Source: Acephala macrosclerotiorum (Eukaryota > Ascomycota > Leotiomycetes > Helotiales > Mollisiaceae). From it: DNA of 64,000 nt. The position numbers and the translations under genes are program-made. The notes beneath the pieces were generated by a model. The model saw only the letters and a list, made by a program, of their open reading frames with translations. It had not been told where the DNA came from and ran no database searches. The stretch covers positions 1 to 64,000 of the forward strand of contig MU119248.1 of NCBI GenBank assembly GCA_014904845.1, written 5' to 3'. Shown in pieces: positions 1-11,126 of this stretch. How positions within the stretch are numbered: the first letter of the stretch is position 1; the number at the start of each line of letters is the position of its first letter.

Positions 1-2415
1 TTTTTTTCGAAACTCGAAACGAACTCGTTATATAAGAAAACGATTATAGTAAAATTATATATTCTCTTTTTAAAAATCCTTGTAAATAACTAGTTTCGAA
101 AGTAATACTAATCACGTGTTTTCTAGTACATAAAAAGTTTTCACTTACTATAAACTAATTAATAACTTTTTTTATTTCTATTTTAATTGATTAATTGATT
201 AATTTACGAATTACGAATTACTTCGAATAAATTTAATCCATTGATTAAAACGAATTGATTTACGATTGGACTTTTTTACTTTGTATTTTATTGTTTTTTT
301 ATATTAATTTATCGGTTTTTATTACTCGATAGAATTTTAAATATTATCTCAATAATTATACTAATTTCAAGCGCTTATAAAACGCTCAAATTAAAAATTA
401 TTAATTTGAAATTTAAAATAAAAATAAATTATTAAAATCGAAAATTATATAATCTTTTTTAAAAACGTTTTTACGAAGTCTATAAAATAAAATATACATT
501 GAATAAAGAAAAAAATATATTAAAAATATACGTATATAATCGAAAATTTTAATATTTTAAATTTATATATTTTAATTAATTTAAATACTTTAAACGTTTT
601 AAAAGTTTTTAAATTTTTTTTAAATATTTTAAATGTAATATTTATTATTTTAATTTAAATTAATTTAATAAATTTTTTAATATTTAAAATAAAAATATAT
701 TTATTATAAAATTTTATATTAAAAAAATTTTAAATTTTTTTTTTATATTTAATTATTATAATTAATTTAATTAATTTAAATTATTTTATTTAATATATAA
801 TTTTAAAAAAAAAACCTTTTTATAATTTTTTTAAAAATTATATAATTATAAAAATATTTAATATTTAATATTTAATATTTAAATATTTAAAATAAATTTT
901 TTTTATATTAAATTATTATAATCGATTTAATTAATTTAAATTATTTTTTTTAATATATATTTTTAAAAAAAAATTTAAAATTATATAATTATAAAAATTA
1001 TTAATAAATTTTAATTTAATAATAATAAATTTAATTTTTTTTAAATATAATTAAATCGATTTAAAAATTATTATCGAATTTATTAAATTAATTTAAATTA
1101 AAATAATAAATTTTACGTTTAAAATATTTAAAATTATTAAAAATATTTAAAATAATTAAAATATATAAATTTAAAATATTAAAATCTTTAATTATATACG
1201 TATATTTTTAATATATTTTTAAATATAAATTATTAAATATTTTTATTTTATTTTATTCGATTATATACGTAAAATATATTATACGTTAATTATTTTATTA
1301 AATTTAAATTTTTGAAAATAATATGATTTAAAATATTTTTAAATTAATAAATAAAAATTTTATAAAATAAAACGTATATTAAAAAAAAAATCGAAATTTT
1401 AATTGAATTAATATTTAAAATTATATTAATATATTTTTAATAAAAAATATTAAAAATTTTATAATATAAAAAATTTTATATATAAAATTTTAAATAATTT
1501 AAATTTAAATTTATTAAATATTTTTATTTTAATATATTTAAAAAATTTAAAAAAAAAAAATTTAATTAATTTAATTAAATAATTTCAATTTAATTACAAT
1601 TTTAATAAATTCAATAAATAATATTTTAAATTGAAATTAAATTAAAATTTATTAATAATATTTAAAATCGAAATATATTTAAAAATTTTAATATTTTTTT
1701 TTAAAACGATTATTAATTTTAATATTTAAAATAAAAATTTATTTAAAAAATTTATAATTATTATTTTTATTAAATATAATTAAATTTTATTAATTTATAT
1801 AATAACGAATTAATAAAATAATTTAAAATTTAAAAATATTTAATTAAATTTTAATTTATTTATAAATTTTATATAATTTGAATTAATTAATAAATAAATA
1901 AATTATAAATTAATTATATATTATTTCGAAATTATAAAATTATTAAATTTTTTAATAAATTAATTAAATCGTTATATTTAAATATTTCGATTAAATTTAA
2001 TATTTTTCGTTTATAATTAAAATAATTCGTATTACGTAAATAATACATAATTTAATAAAAGTTTATATTAATTTTTAAAATAATTAATTAATTATAAAAT
2101 TATAAAAATTAAATAATATTAATTAATTTTAAATTTTTTTATATAATAAATTTTTTATAATTATTTAAATATAAAAAATTATTAAAATTTATATTTATAT
2201 TTTTTTATTATAAATTTTTATATATTTATAAATTATATAATTTTTAAAAAATAATAATAATAATTATTTTATTTTATTTATATAATTAAAAAAAATATAC
2301 AAATAATAAATTTTATCGCGTTATTAATTAATTATTATTTTTTTAAGTTTCATAATAGCGAATATTAATATAATAGTTTTCGAAAGTTCGTAATAAAAAT
2401 AATATAAATAGAGGC
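1..2415. repeat. Extremely AT-rich block, probably RIP-exhausted repeat
   Basis: The block is almost pure A/T and ends abruptly near 2412 where ordinary GC content returns. No reading frame of useful length is present. Between about 541 and 2100 most of the remaining G and C sit in CpG pairs, with only scattered exceptions (for example near 588, 816 and 1586-1611). This is what exhaustive C-to-T change at non-CpG sites on both strands would leave. It is probably a transposon destroyed by repeat-induced point mutation, but no ends or coding remnants identify the family. A subtelomeric or centromere-like AT isochore is an alternative. Confidence 0.8.
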
Positions 2416-2479
2416 CCCGGTAAATCCGCCAGGAGAATTTCCGCACTTGAATAATCCGTAACCTTACATACTTGAGAAT

Positions 2480-3970
2480 CCAGTACTATACAGCTTATTT
2501 GGAAAGATCTGCGAATTGAGGTGGTTCACGAGGGCTTGGTGTTCTCATGAGATGACATTGGCACAGTGGCTATATCAAGTGTCCGACCATCTTCCCAGAG
2601 AAATTCAGGGCATTTGGCTTCACGGGCCAGTTCCTCTGGTGGCTCGCAGCCTTATCGTCCACACTGCCTCCCTTCGACGCCATGAGAAAAGCACGCCATA
2701 CAATTGCCCAGACATTGGACTTCAAACAGCGGCTTCGGCAAACAGCCCGATTAGATCGTGGTGAATACTCATCAGAGAGTATGACAATACTTACACCATT
2801 GCGATGCTGGAAGTGTTTCATCTTGGTGTTGGCGGCAATCCCTCTTTTCCCTAAGAGACTCTCCGCGATCATGACGCGAATCGGGATCGGGTTTCCATCG
2901 ACCTGAATCTTCTCAGAAGCAGGGTTAAGTTGAAGCAAAGGCCGGATGTTACTCTAGAAGAGTCAGCGAGGCCGGCAAATGCTTTCGATCCGGTCGCTCT
3001 TTGCACGACTGGAGAATTTTTTCGATCTAAAGATGGATCTTTAGCCACAAAGCTCGGATCTTGGTTCTGCTCCAGATGGCTCAAAGCCTCCGGGTATATC
3101 AACAGAAAGAATCACAGTAGATGCAAGTCTCCAGATCTGACTGGATGGATACTATCTTTCCACTTCGGATACGTCGACTGACGACTCTACTGTGGTTGGT
3201 ACAGCTCGAGTCTTAATCACAGTAGCAAGGCAGCTTGGCATAAGTTTAGCTCCGACGGGAGAAGTGGCCGATATCTTCGGACCTGGCCAGGTGCGCCAAT
3301 TCCATTGAACAGTACTCACACTCCTCCAAAAGCATGACAGTCACATGCTAATTGGAAATTTAGTGCGGTCCAGACTACGGTGCACGGCAATACCAGATGA
3401 CGTCATCTGAAAGTCTCGAATGTTTCGTGCAAATAGTGGCTTGTATTTTGTACCTTGGATATGAATGGATTGCAGAGACAGCGAGGAAATGTAGCTTCTC
3501 GCTGCTGTATCTAGACAAACTCATAAACAACGCTACTGTTCTCAGGGATGATCTCAACCTTCATCGTATGATGAAATCTACCTGGGAGGATGAACAGCCA
3601 AGTTGGAAGGCAGCATCGACACTTCTGCGCTTCGCCAACTGGCTCATGGTCTGGTGTCAGAATACTCCAGCCGCTGGTCGCCGAGAAGCTTGGACGCCTC
3701 ACTTGTTCGCGCTTGGCGAGAACACCATTCTGACGTTTGCTAAGCCATACAATGGTGGACCTTATAGTTTCTTCCCAGCTTGTTTGGCCAAGGATGAGTA
3801 CACTCGACTTGCTAGAGCGTGAGTCATTGAGATAGTAGCTGTTGGGCCGAGCTCTAAGATTGCAGTCATGCGGGGAAAGACGAGAATATTCGGTCCTGTG
3901 CTCCTAGGGAATCTTGGACAAAGAGGTTTGGTGTTTGCAGGTGGAACGACAATTTATGGGCTACCGTGAT
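2480..3970 (+). pseudogene. Relic of a HET-type (heterokaryon incompatibility) protein
   Basis: A frame around 2490-2570 carries the motif WFTRAWCSHEM, which resembles the tryptophan-rich core of fungal HET-domain proteins. Later frames read as related downstream segments: FTGQFLWWLAAL near 2610-2650, and a run at 3397-3822 ending in PYSFFPACLAKDEYTRLARA. The protein is broken by frame changes and stops. One clear stop is the TGA just after 3822, which replaces the tryptophan expected in A-W-V-I-E-I, and TGG to TGA fits RIP-type change. HET proteins mediate self/non-self recognition between hyphae and often lie near AT-rich blocks, as here. The family call rests on remembered motif shape only. 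The 5' end is not defined. Confidence 0.4.
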
Positions 3971-3999
3971 TCGTCTAAGACTGCAAAGATTTGAGAGCA

Positions 4000-4807
4000 A
4001 GGCCGAACTTAAGAGGGACTGTAGAAACCATATTGCCCTCATCTCCCACCACTACGTTGGCATCACCAGTACCTTTCTGTACTGGATGTTCAAACATCAG
4101 GAACACCGAGTAGTTTAGCGACCTCCTCATCTTCTCCCTCAAGCCACAGCCCCATAGAACCATACAATTCATAGAATCCCTTGTTGTTCATCGTGGGCAA
4201 GTCATACAACATATCATGTCCAATCATCTCCTGGACCGCACCAAGCGACCTGTAGCCCTCTCAAAATTTATCAAGAATCACTTTATCCCATTCCGGAAGT
4301 GGCTTCCCATCCAACGCAAGCACTTTGTCCTTCTCGTAGAAGAGCTTCACATACTGCGCCTTCCACTCTGTTGGGCCTGGGCTAGAAGGATTAGGAATCT
4401 TCTTACAATACCAGATAAAGCGACAGTCCCATTCAACATCGCAAGTATTGTTGGATGATGGTTGCCTTAATCCTGCCGATTGCGCGTCCGGTGGCAGGAT
4501 TGAGACGGACTAGTGTACCGTTCTCGCGGTGCATGATCATATCGCCGTTGGCGCGACCTTTCTTCGAAATCTTGATGAAGGAGTCGAATTTCGACTCCTC
4601 CGCCCCCATGATTATATGCACATTTGTTGAGATTTTGATCTTGGAACCAAAAGATGACTCGCTTGTCCACGGGTAAGAGCCTTTGTATGCCCAGGCGTCG
4701 CGGTAGACGGGCCATGCTCCCCCAGAAAAGCACGCTCCGGACTTTTCGTCCAAAAAACAAGTAAGAGCACAAGCTCTCAACGACGCCTTCTCATTAGACT
4801 GTCCCAT
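4000..4807 (-). pseudogene. Relic of a fungal SnoaL/NTF2-like protein
   Basis: The minus strand reads as coding in pieces. The first piece (4807-4433) ends with segments such as GRANGDMIMHRENGTLVRLN and AIGRIKATI. The frame then shifts to CDVEWDCRFIWYCKKI and YVKLFYEKDKVLALDGKPLP, followed by a stop near 4265, and further on come LYDLPTMNNKGFYELYG and GLWLEGEDEE. The order resembles a family of fungal SnoaL-like (NTF2-fold) proteins of unknown role that carry a CDCRF-type segment. At least one frameshift and two stops break it. It could be a different small alpha+beta enzyme; the call is from motif memory. Confidence 0.4.
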
Positions 4808-5255
4808 TTGCGACCAAGTCTACTAAGAGAATGAGCCAAGAAAAAATTAAGGGTTGGCAGCCGCAGTATCCATTTCAATTTCCCTTAAAGACTTTCACTC
4901 TTTTTTCTCCTTTTCCTCTTCCTTCTCCCTTACACATTTTTTATATACTTATATGCCTACGCTTATTATATCTACGCATAAAGTCTTATTTAAATTAAAC
5001 TTTTGATTTTAAAAATTTTTTTGATTATTTATTTATATATATATTTAAAAAAAACTTAAAAGCACGTTTAAAATACGTTTAGCAACTTTCTTTTAAGCAG
5101 CTCAAAGTATTTCGAAAAACATAAGCTTTTATAAGTGCTCGGAATTTCTTCGAGTAATTTAACCTTTGTCTTTTAACCCTTATAAAGGCCTACGGAGACA
5201 TATTTACCCCCTTTTACGCAGTCTTATAAAACTTGTGATGTGCTACTGGGTATTT
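4808..5255. other. AT-rich tract without a gene
   Basis: The stretch is strongly AT-rich between about 4960 and 5215, with poly-pyrimidine runs before it. It looks like a small RIP-altered insertion or degraded element. I found no matching inverted ends and no coding frame. Confidence 0.5.
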
Positions 5256-6010
5256 TCAAGCTTTGTGGTTGGTTCTTTAAGGAAACCGTAGTAAAAGTCT
5301 GGGGCGTTGCTTTCGTAAAGCTCGACAGATCTCAGCGACAGCAAAGCGGAATAGAATTTCTTCTTGTGTGCCGTTGAGATGACTATACCTCTTGGGCCAG
5401 GTTTCTTTAGCATTGATGTTGTAAACGTTACCCATTGCTAGGAGTAGTTTTCTTATTCGATTTGATTGAGCGTAGTGATGCTTCGAAACGAGGAATTTGT
5501 TTGAGACAAGAGTTTCAAGTCAGGTTACTAGATGCTGTATATATACAAATATCCCGAGCATAATTCTACGGGTAACAGGGTTGGCTCAGATATGGACTAT
5601 ATGGAAATCGCTCATCGCTTTAGGCTTTGCGGGTACGATATGCGAGACTTCCATCCATGCGTGTCGATCGCGATAAGAGATAGTGCTGCAACTTCATCGT
5701 TCAAAATCAAGATATAGTGTCGATGTCGAATATAGTGTTTGAACAAGACGTGCTAGAGACGCAGACGACTTAGTAATCGTCATATGCTGCAATATCTGAG
5801 GGAGGGATACATTCGTGGCAGATGTTGTACTCGAAGATGCGATTTCTGGCTAGTTGTATTGATACAACCTCACCCTTAAAGCGTCCCTTCATCCGGAGTC
5901 ATTCTTCTGTTGTGTAGTGACTGACCTGGTTCCAAAAGTCTGTTTGGTGCTTCATCCCAGGGAGAACCCCGAGCTCTCGAGACCGATTCTCAATCTGCGT
6001 TCAATCCTCT
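5256..6010 (-). pseudogene. Unassigned protein-coding relic
   Basis: The minus strand holds two well-formed coding pieces separated by degraded sequence. The upstream piece (about 6010-5790) includes LPGMKHQTDFWNQVSHYTTE, then a TGA where CGA would continue the frame, then LRMKGRFKGEVVSIQLARNR and EYNICHECIPPSDIAAYDDY. The downstream piece (about 5515-5256) includes NRIRKLLLAMGNVYNINAKE and GTQEEILFRFAVAEICRAL. The codon flow and lack of low complexity suggest real ancestry as protein. I do not recognise the family. The stops are of the C-to-T kind. Confidence 0.35.
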
Positions 6011-6863
6011 TCAATGATGCCAAACCAAGTCCCTGGCTGTTGCGTGCTTGTACATCACTTCAAAACAAGAATTTTATCATATATGAGGTGCTTTTATAAT
6101 CAAATAGAATGCGAAAGTGATGCTGCGTTTCTCCAATGTTTCATGGACTTTAGGGGGCTCGCCAATTCAGGAGCTCGCTTGAGTACACTCAGGGGACGAC
6201 GGACGTCCCTGTGGCACCAAGATGGATTCTCATTATGGGGAATAAATGAGCTCTTGTAGGAGCTACTACCCAAAATTGAAAAGAGCCGCGCGTCAGTGGA
6301 TGTTGTGCATCTTTCATTACAATTTGTCAGGATTCAACCGCCATCCTGGATGCCCGCACTCCACACCTACCGTCTCACCTTTGGACTCCAAAGGTTGCAG
6401 CACTAGTCTGCATCTGGCATGATTACAGTATCGCAGGACGATTCGAAATTCTTAGTGGGCACAGGAACGAACTCCCATGTTCCAAGTTTTCAAAAATCCC
6501 AAACCTGAAGCCCCAGAGGGAGAAGCCTTTTTTAGGAGACAGTCACGTGGTAACCCACCAGCTCGGAAGCTGCCCCTCATCCCTGTTGCGCATGCATCGT
6601 GCATCGGAGCTCAACATCAGCACCACCAACCATCACGAAGATAACGAAAATGGGGGTTGAGACGGGCCAACCATTCAACAAACCAAAGCAACCAATTCCG
6701 GGTAACAGGAAGATGGCGATGTTCGCGACGATTTCGAGGATTCCCCCGCGATCAACCCCAATAATCTTGAGCATTAGAGCACCGGCAGGAAGAAGACTTT
6801 ATCAACGACTTACCACCACGATCCACCATCGCCTTCCATCTGCGACTCCGGGCCCGATCCCAA
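6011..6863. other. Intergenic, nothing recognised
   Basis: I see no supported gene. Short open frames exist on both strands but lack motif content. The last few hundred bases should contain the promoter and leader of the dehydrogenase that starts at 6864. Confidence 0.5.
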
Positions 6864-7984
6864 ATGACCATGATACCTTCAATCAAGGAAAAGTCCAAGG
6901 TTCTGGCCTTGACGCAACCAAAGGCTGCTGGTGCTGAGTATCTCGAGAACTTCAAGTCAAGGTTTCATCTCGATGTACGTATTGTGGCAGGGGGTTATGG
7001 CACTTGCTAATGTGCAAAAGGTCCTCTCAGTCAAGAACCGAAAAGAAGCTCTGCCGGCCATAGCAGAAGCTGTCACGACGACAGGACCGTACAGCGCTTT
7101 CATCGTTCTGATGGGAACATCTCCATTTGAGCCTTTCGACGGAGAACTATTCGCACCTCTCGTCCCCGATTGCAAGATCATCGTCTCGGCTTCTGCAGGC
7201 TACAATGAGTTCCCGGTAGATTGGATGACGAAGAATGGGATATGGTTTTGCAACACACGAAACGCCGTCTCCGAACCTACGGCGGATATGGCCCTGTTCC
7301 TCACACTTGCCATCTGCAGAGATACCACACGAGCAGAGAAGTCAGTAAGGAACGGGCTGTGGAGGAATGACCATGTTCCATGCACTGATCCGAGTGATTT
7401 GACCGTGGGTATCATTGGGTTAGGAGCTATTGGAAAGGTACGAATATGCGTTCTGTTGCAAGTTTATCGCTGACATTCCCAAGCATTATGCCAGAAAAGT
7501 TGCCGCGTTCAACATGAGAGTCCAATACTACAACCGAAGCCGCGCCTCTTCTGAAATTGAAGCGGAATACAACGCGACGTGGTGTCCAACACTGGAAAGC
7601 CTCCTGAGCACCTCTGATGTGGTCTCTGTTAGCGTTCCACAGAATGCCGAAACCGAAGGGATGATCTCCCACAAGGAGTTCTCACAAATGAAGGATGGGG
7701 TGTTCTTCGTCAATACGGCTCGCGGGCCAATTGTAGACGAAGAAGCCTTGATTGCCGCTCTAGAGGGCGGCAAAGTCAAGAGGGTGGGCTTGGATGTGTT
7801 CACTGGAGAGCCCAAGGTCAATCCGTGGTTCTTGCAGAGTGATAAAGTCACGATCCAGCCGCATCTTGGTGGACTGACAAACAAGGCGGCGAGGGATGCG
7901 GAACGTGAATGCTTCGCCAATATCGAAGCTTTGTTTAGCTCGGGGAGACCAGTTGCTCCTGTCAACGAGATAAATTCTGTATAA
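6864..7984 (+). CDS. D-isomer-specific 2-hydroxyacid dehydrogenase
   Basis: Three exons, 6864-6974, 7021-7437 and 7484-7984, join in phase to give 342 residues, the usual length for the family. Both introns (46 bp each) start with GTACG and have branch-like TGCTAAT or GCTGAC before the AG. The NAD-binding glycine motif GLGAIG lies at about residues 170-175. The catalytic Arg-Glu-His triad is visible: R256 in NTARG, E285 in TGEP and H303 in QPHLGG. The enzyme should reduce a 2-keto acid, or oxidise its D-hydroxy acid, with NAD(P)H in the cytosol; glyoxylate or hydroxypyruvate reductase is a common fungal annotation. A second in-frame ATG at 6870 is a possible alternative start. The gene is intact although both neighbours are relics. 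Confidence 0.92.
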
Positions 7985-8326
7985 TTACGAATTAATACAC
8001 GCAGTTGCGACCGTCATGCTCATTTCCTTTCTGGTATGGTGTACTCGGACCTCAGTGGCGCCTACCTCACCATTGAGCTTATCACCCCTTTTTGGAGTTA
8101 AAAGGAGGGAAGCCGTTGTTTGTTTGATCCTCCTTTGACATCAGTTTCCCAACGCACTTGCATGCATAGTCCTCATTTTGTCTCTCCTTTTCTATGAATG
8201 GTATTTCTATTCCCATTATGAGATAGAGTTTTCAAAGCAGGAACCCATTGTCATATCACAAAACCCCAGTGCATCAAACCCAGGGACAGGTAGAGGAAAA
8301 AGGGTAAGAGTTAGAGACAGAAAACT
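7985..8326. other. Intergenic, nothing recognised
   Basis: This holds the 3' region of the dehydrogenase and the degraded 5' end of the following regulator relic. No separate gene is supported. Confidence 0.5.
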
Positions 8327-8796
8327 TTGGCATGCGTGTACTGCAAAGAGAGGAAACCAAGGGTAAATTACGAAGACATGCGAGTTTCTTGGACGAAATT
8401 AGCTGACTTCGATCCTCGTGTGACGGCCAAATGCCTTCATGCTCAAGCTGTTTGCGTTTCGGATGAGGTACGAGCTCGTGCCACTCCTTTTGCCATACAT
8501 CTCGTACCAAGTACCTCCCAGCATGCCTCGTTGAAGACCCAACAACCATCCGTCAAACCCCCCGCAAGTATCTTCAATCCCTGGAAGAAAGAGTTGCCAT
8601 GCTCGAAGGCATGCTCCAACAAGTCCGACCTGAAGTAGCAAACGACCATTTTAGCCATCTCGAATCCCCACATCCTTCCAGCCCCATTTCCCAGGAAAGC
8701 CAATTCTCATCGTTCTCCGCCACAACAGAAGGTCCCGAAGAGCCAGACGATCTCTCGACGACTGAGCGAAAATCGACTCCCTGCATAAACAGTTGA
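8327..8796 (+). pseudogene. Relic of a Zn2Cys6 transcription factor
   Basis: The DNA-binding domain is split by a degenerate intron: ACVYCKERKPR at about 8327-8360, then CDGQMPSCSSCLRFG near 8421-8466. Together they supply the six cysteines of a Zn2Cys6 cluster. The intron after KPR starts with GTAAAT but has no proper AG at its expected end. A TGA follows the second half directly. Another frame then gives RKYLQSLEERVAMLEGMLQQ, a typical coiled-coil dimerisation segment, and a Ser/Pro-rich linker up to the stop at 8796. The large regulatory domain of the family is absent, so this is a truncated fragment. Its target genes are unknown. Confidence 0.7.
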
Positions 8797-8924
8797 CAGA
8801 CTAGCGAGATACCACTTCTCCGCAGAGACACGCCGACACCGCGTTATCAGTCTTCGACTCCCACAGCTAGTTCAATCCAGCCCATAACCGCTCCATTCTC
8901 CAGCTCTACTGTGGCCAACTCACT

Positions 8925-10658
8925 CATCAATTCTCGCCCTCTGAGCTCTGGCAAGTTTTTTGCCACGAAGGTCTTGATGATGCGTAGTGCTGTGCATGGG
9001 ATCGCTGCCAGGGTCCCGCCCGCCGTGTGATGGGAGCGCTGCGCTCCTTCCCGCCTACTTGTAGAACAGGATTCGTGTATCTTCCCGTTGTAAGGATATC
9101 CTCTTTCTCAAACGGAAACAAGCTAACTTACTTGGTACCCTGTATCCAATTTTCGCAATTCCATTCGAATCGCGAGGGAACCCGTACACTCCTCCAGCCC
9201 CATACCGATCTAATAAGTAGGGAACTTCTCTAGCGGCGCCAGGGTAGCTAATAAGTCAGTCAGTCAGTCAGTTCATCAATTAGGATATTAATCAACTGAT
9301 TAATTTAACTAAAATTCTCAACTAAGGGACTTAAATGATGAACTGATCAGCTAGCTAATAAGCTACCAAGAATAGTATTAGGTCACGTTTTTAGTCACGT
9401 TATTCAAGTTTTTCTCCTTTTAAACTCTCACTCGCTTGCTTCTTGTTTGCTTATGTAAGAAAGGTTGAACGAGATATTTAGGAATATATCCGAAGACTAA
9501 ATTTTACGATAAAACTCGAGTCTTTATTTTTTATCGAATTTTTGAGCTTTTTACAATTAAAAAAAAAAGCTTAAAACGGACTCGGGAAAGAATTAAAAAT
9601 AGAAAATTTTAAGGGCCCGAAATAATAAGTTAATAGTCAGTTAGAGGAGTGTTTAACTAATTGACTTAGCTAATAAAAATGGCCAAATTATTGGCTTATT
9701 ATAATTAGTCATTAGTCAGTTGATCAGTTAACTGACTTATTGGCCACTCTGTCTGGCGCAAGCCGATCCCACAGTGAAGAGGAGCAAGCTATCTGGTATG
9801 AAAGTACTGAGCCTGCTGTTGTCTCGCAAAGACTGTCCAGCTCTGGAACGATCGTTGGTGTCCATCATCCTCCAGCAACAATCGTGAGAGCAGCCAGATG
9901 GTTAACACCATCCGCAGTCGGGTCCTCTGCCCCTGGCAAAAACTCCTTGAAAGTTCCTTCAACACCGAAAATGAATCTGACACCTAACAACTTCGCTTTG
10001 TGCAATGCAAACAAACATGATTTGTCAGCATATACCAATCCTCCAAGAGTATCCAGCAATCCACCCTGTGGCGACTCTGCTTTTCCGGCTAAAGGGGTCG
10101 ACATATTGTCCAAATCTCACCTTCTCAGCTCGCGTGATGTCTTCGGCTTTGTTGACAATAAATTGCGAGTCGCCTCTGCCAATCGACTTGAGGTAATCGA
10201 ACGACTATTGCTCAAAAGGCGGAAGGTCTTCTTCGCGATCGATTACAGAAAGGGTACCACAATTCACGCCCATAGTGTCCTTAGAAGTCAGACTAAGTGG
10301 AGAGTTGCTACCAGAGTTTAAGAGCTCGGAGTTCCATTATAGGAACACCTCTTGCGCAGAGAGGCAGCTTAGTGTAGATTGTGCCTACTCCATACACACA
10401 TCGAAGGGCTTTGTTGATATCCGATTTTGAATTTAAGTAAGCCAATCCTCATAATTATTCGGAATTGGGGTCAATACCTGCTAGCGCTCCATCGCAGCCT
10501 TTGTCGTATGAGTATAAGGATTCGTTGTAATCCTGCTTGTATATGACTATAGCATTCTTATAGCCTCGTTGGCCAAGATGCAAAGCTATACTTAGATCAA
10601 AAACTCCTGCTTCAACACTCAGTATTGGAGCTGTCTTCGAGAGCATTTCGTTGACCAT
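8925..10658 (-). pseudogene. Relic of a FAD-dependent amine/fructosyl-amino-acid oxidase, split by a miniature element
   Basis: The N-terminal part starts near 10658. Its FAD-binding glycine motif is damaged: it reads APILSVEAGVFDLSIALHL, with glycines changed to Glu and Asp as G-to-A changes would do. LVYADKSCLFALHKAKLLGV and DGVNHLAALTIVAGG follow at 10050-9865, and LWDRLAP near 9760. The protein then resumes on the far side of the 9240-9751 element with GGVYGFPRDSNGIAKIGYR (about 9195-9130) and IIKTFVAKNLPELRGREL (about 8990-8935). This order matches the DAO-type FAD oxidoreductases that oxidise sarcosine, saccharopine or fructosyl amino acids. Several stops and a one-base loss after IGYR mean it cannot be functional. 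The C-terminal limit is unclear. Confidence 0.75.
9240..9751. mobile_element. hAT-like non-autonomous miniature element (512 bp)
   Basis: The ends are inverted repeats. The left end reads CAGGGTAGCTAATAAGTCAG and the right end, complemented, CAGAGTGGCCAATAAGTCAG. They differ at three positions, all transitions. The flanks are agcggcgc on the left (9232-9239) and tctggcgc on the right (9752-9759), sharing the last five bases, as a damaged 8 bp target duplication might. CAG-G/A-G ends with 8 bp duplications are typical of hAT elements. The interior is AT-rich, has TCAG tandem copies at 9255-9271 and codes for nothing. It interrupts the FAD-oxidase relic. Confidence 0.7.
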
Positions 10659-11126
10659 TTTTCTATGTTCGATATATCAAGTACAGAAGTCTATCTTGAC
10701 ACACGTTTGTAAAGAAACCTCCCTCAAGTTGTTTTCTACACCAGTTTGATAGCGATCCAAGGATGCACAAACAATAATGCGATTCTCGATAATTCAAGCT
10801 CGAGTATGGTGTTCTCCGCATGCTCATCCGTCGGCGAATCCCCGCAAAACCAAAGGTGGGATGGCTTCGATTACCACTCGCCCTTGTTCCTCGCCGGGAA
10901 AGTCCCGCTATCCCTAGCACTGCTGCCCGGACGAATACGAAATAGTGCGAACATGGATAACAGCTCGTGGAAAACTTACTCAAGCTTCACTAATGAACCC
11001 CTCCAGAGTGGAGCATTGGAAACAAGCAGCTACAGCTTCCTGGGCTTATCATGGCAGTTTTCATCTCCCCATTCTCGGCACTCAATTCTTCAAAGCGTCT
11101 CCAATCTCCTCCAACGCTGGGTCATT
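10659..11126. other. Intergenic, nothing recognised
   Basis: The stretch lies between the divergent FAD-oxidase relic and MFS relic. Short frames run through it, but I see no domain or motif. Confidence 0.4.

Noticed and set aside
1..2415. Telomeric or centromeric identity of the AT-rich block
   Set aside because: No telomere repeat is present and no satellite structure is visible; a RIP-altered transposon is simpler.
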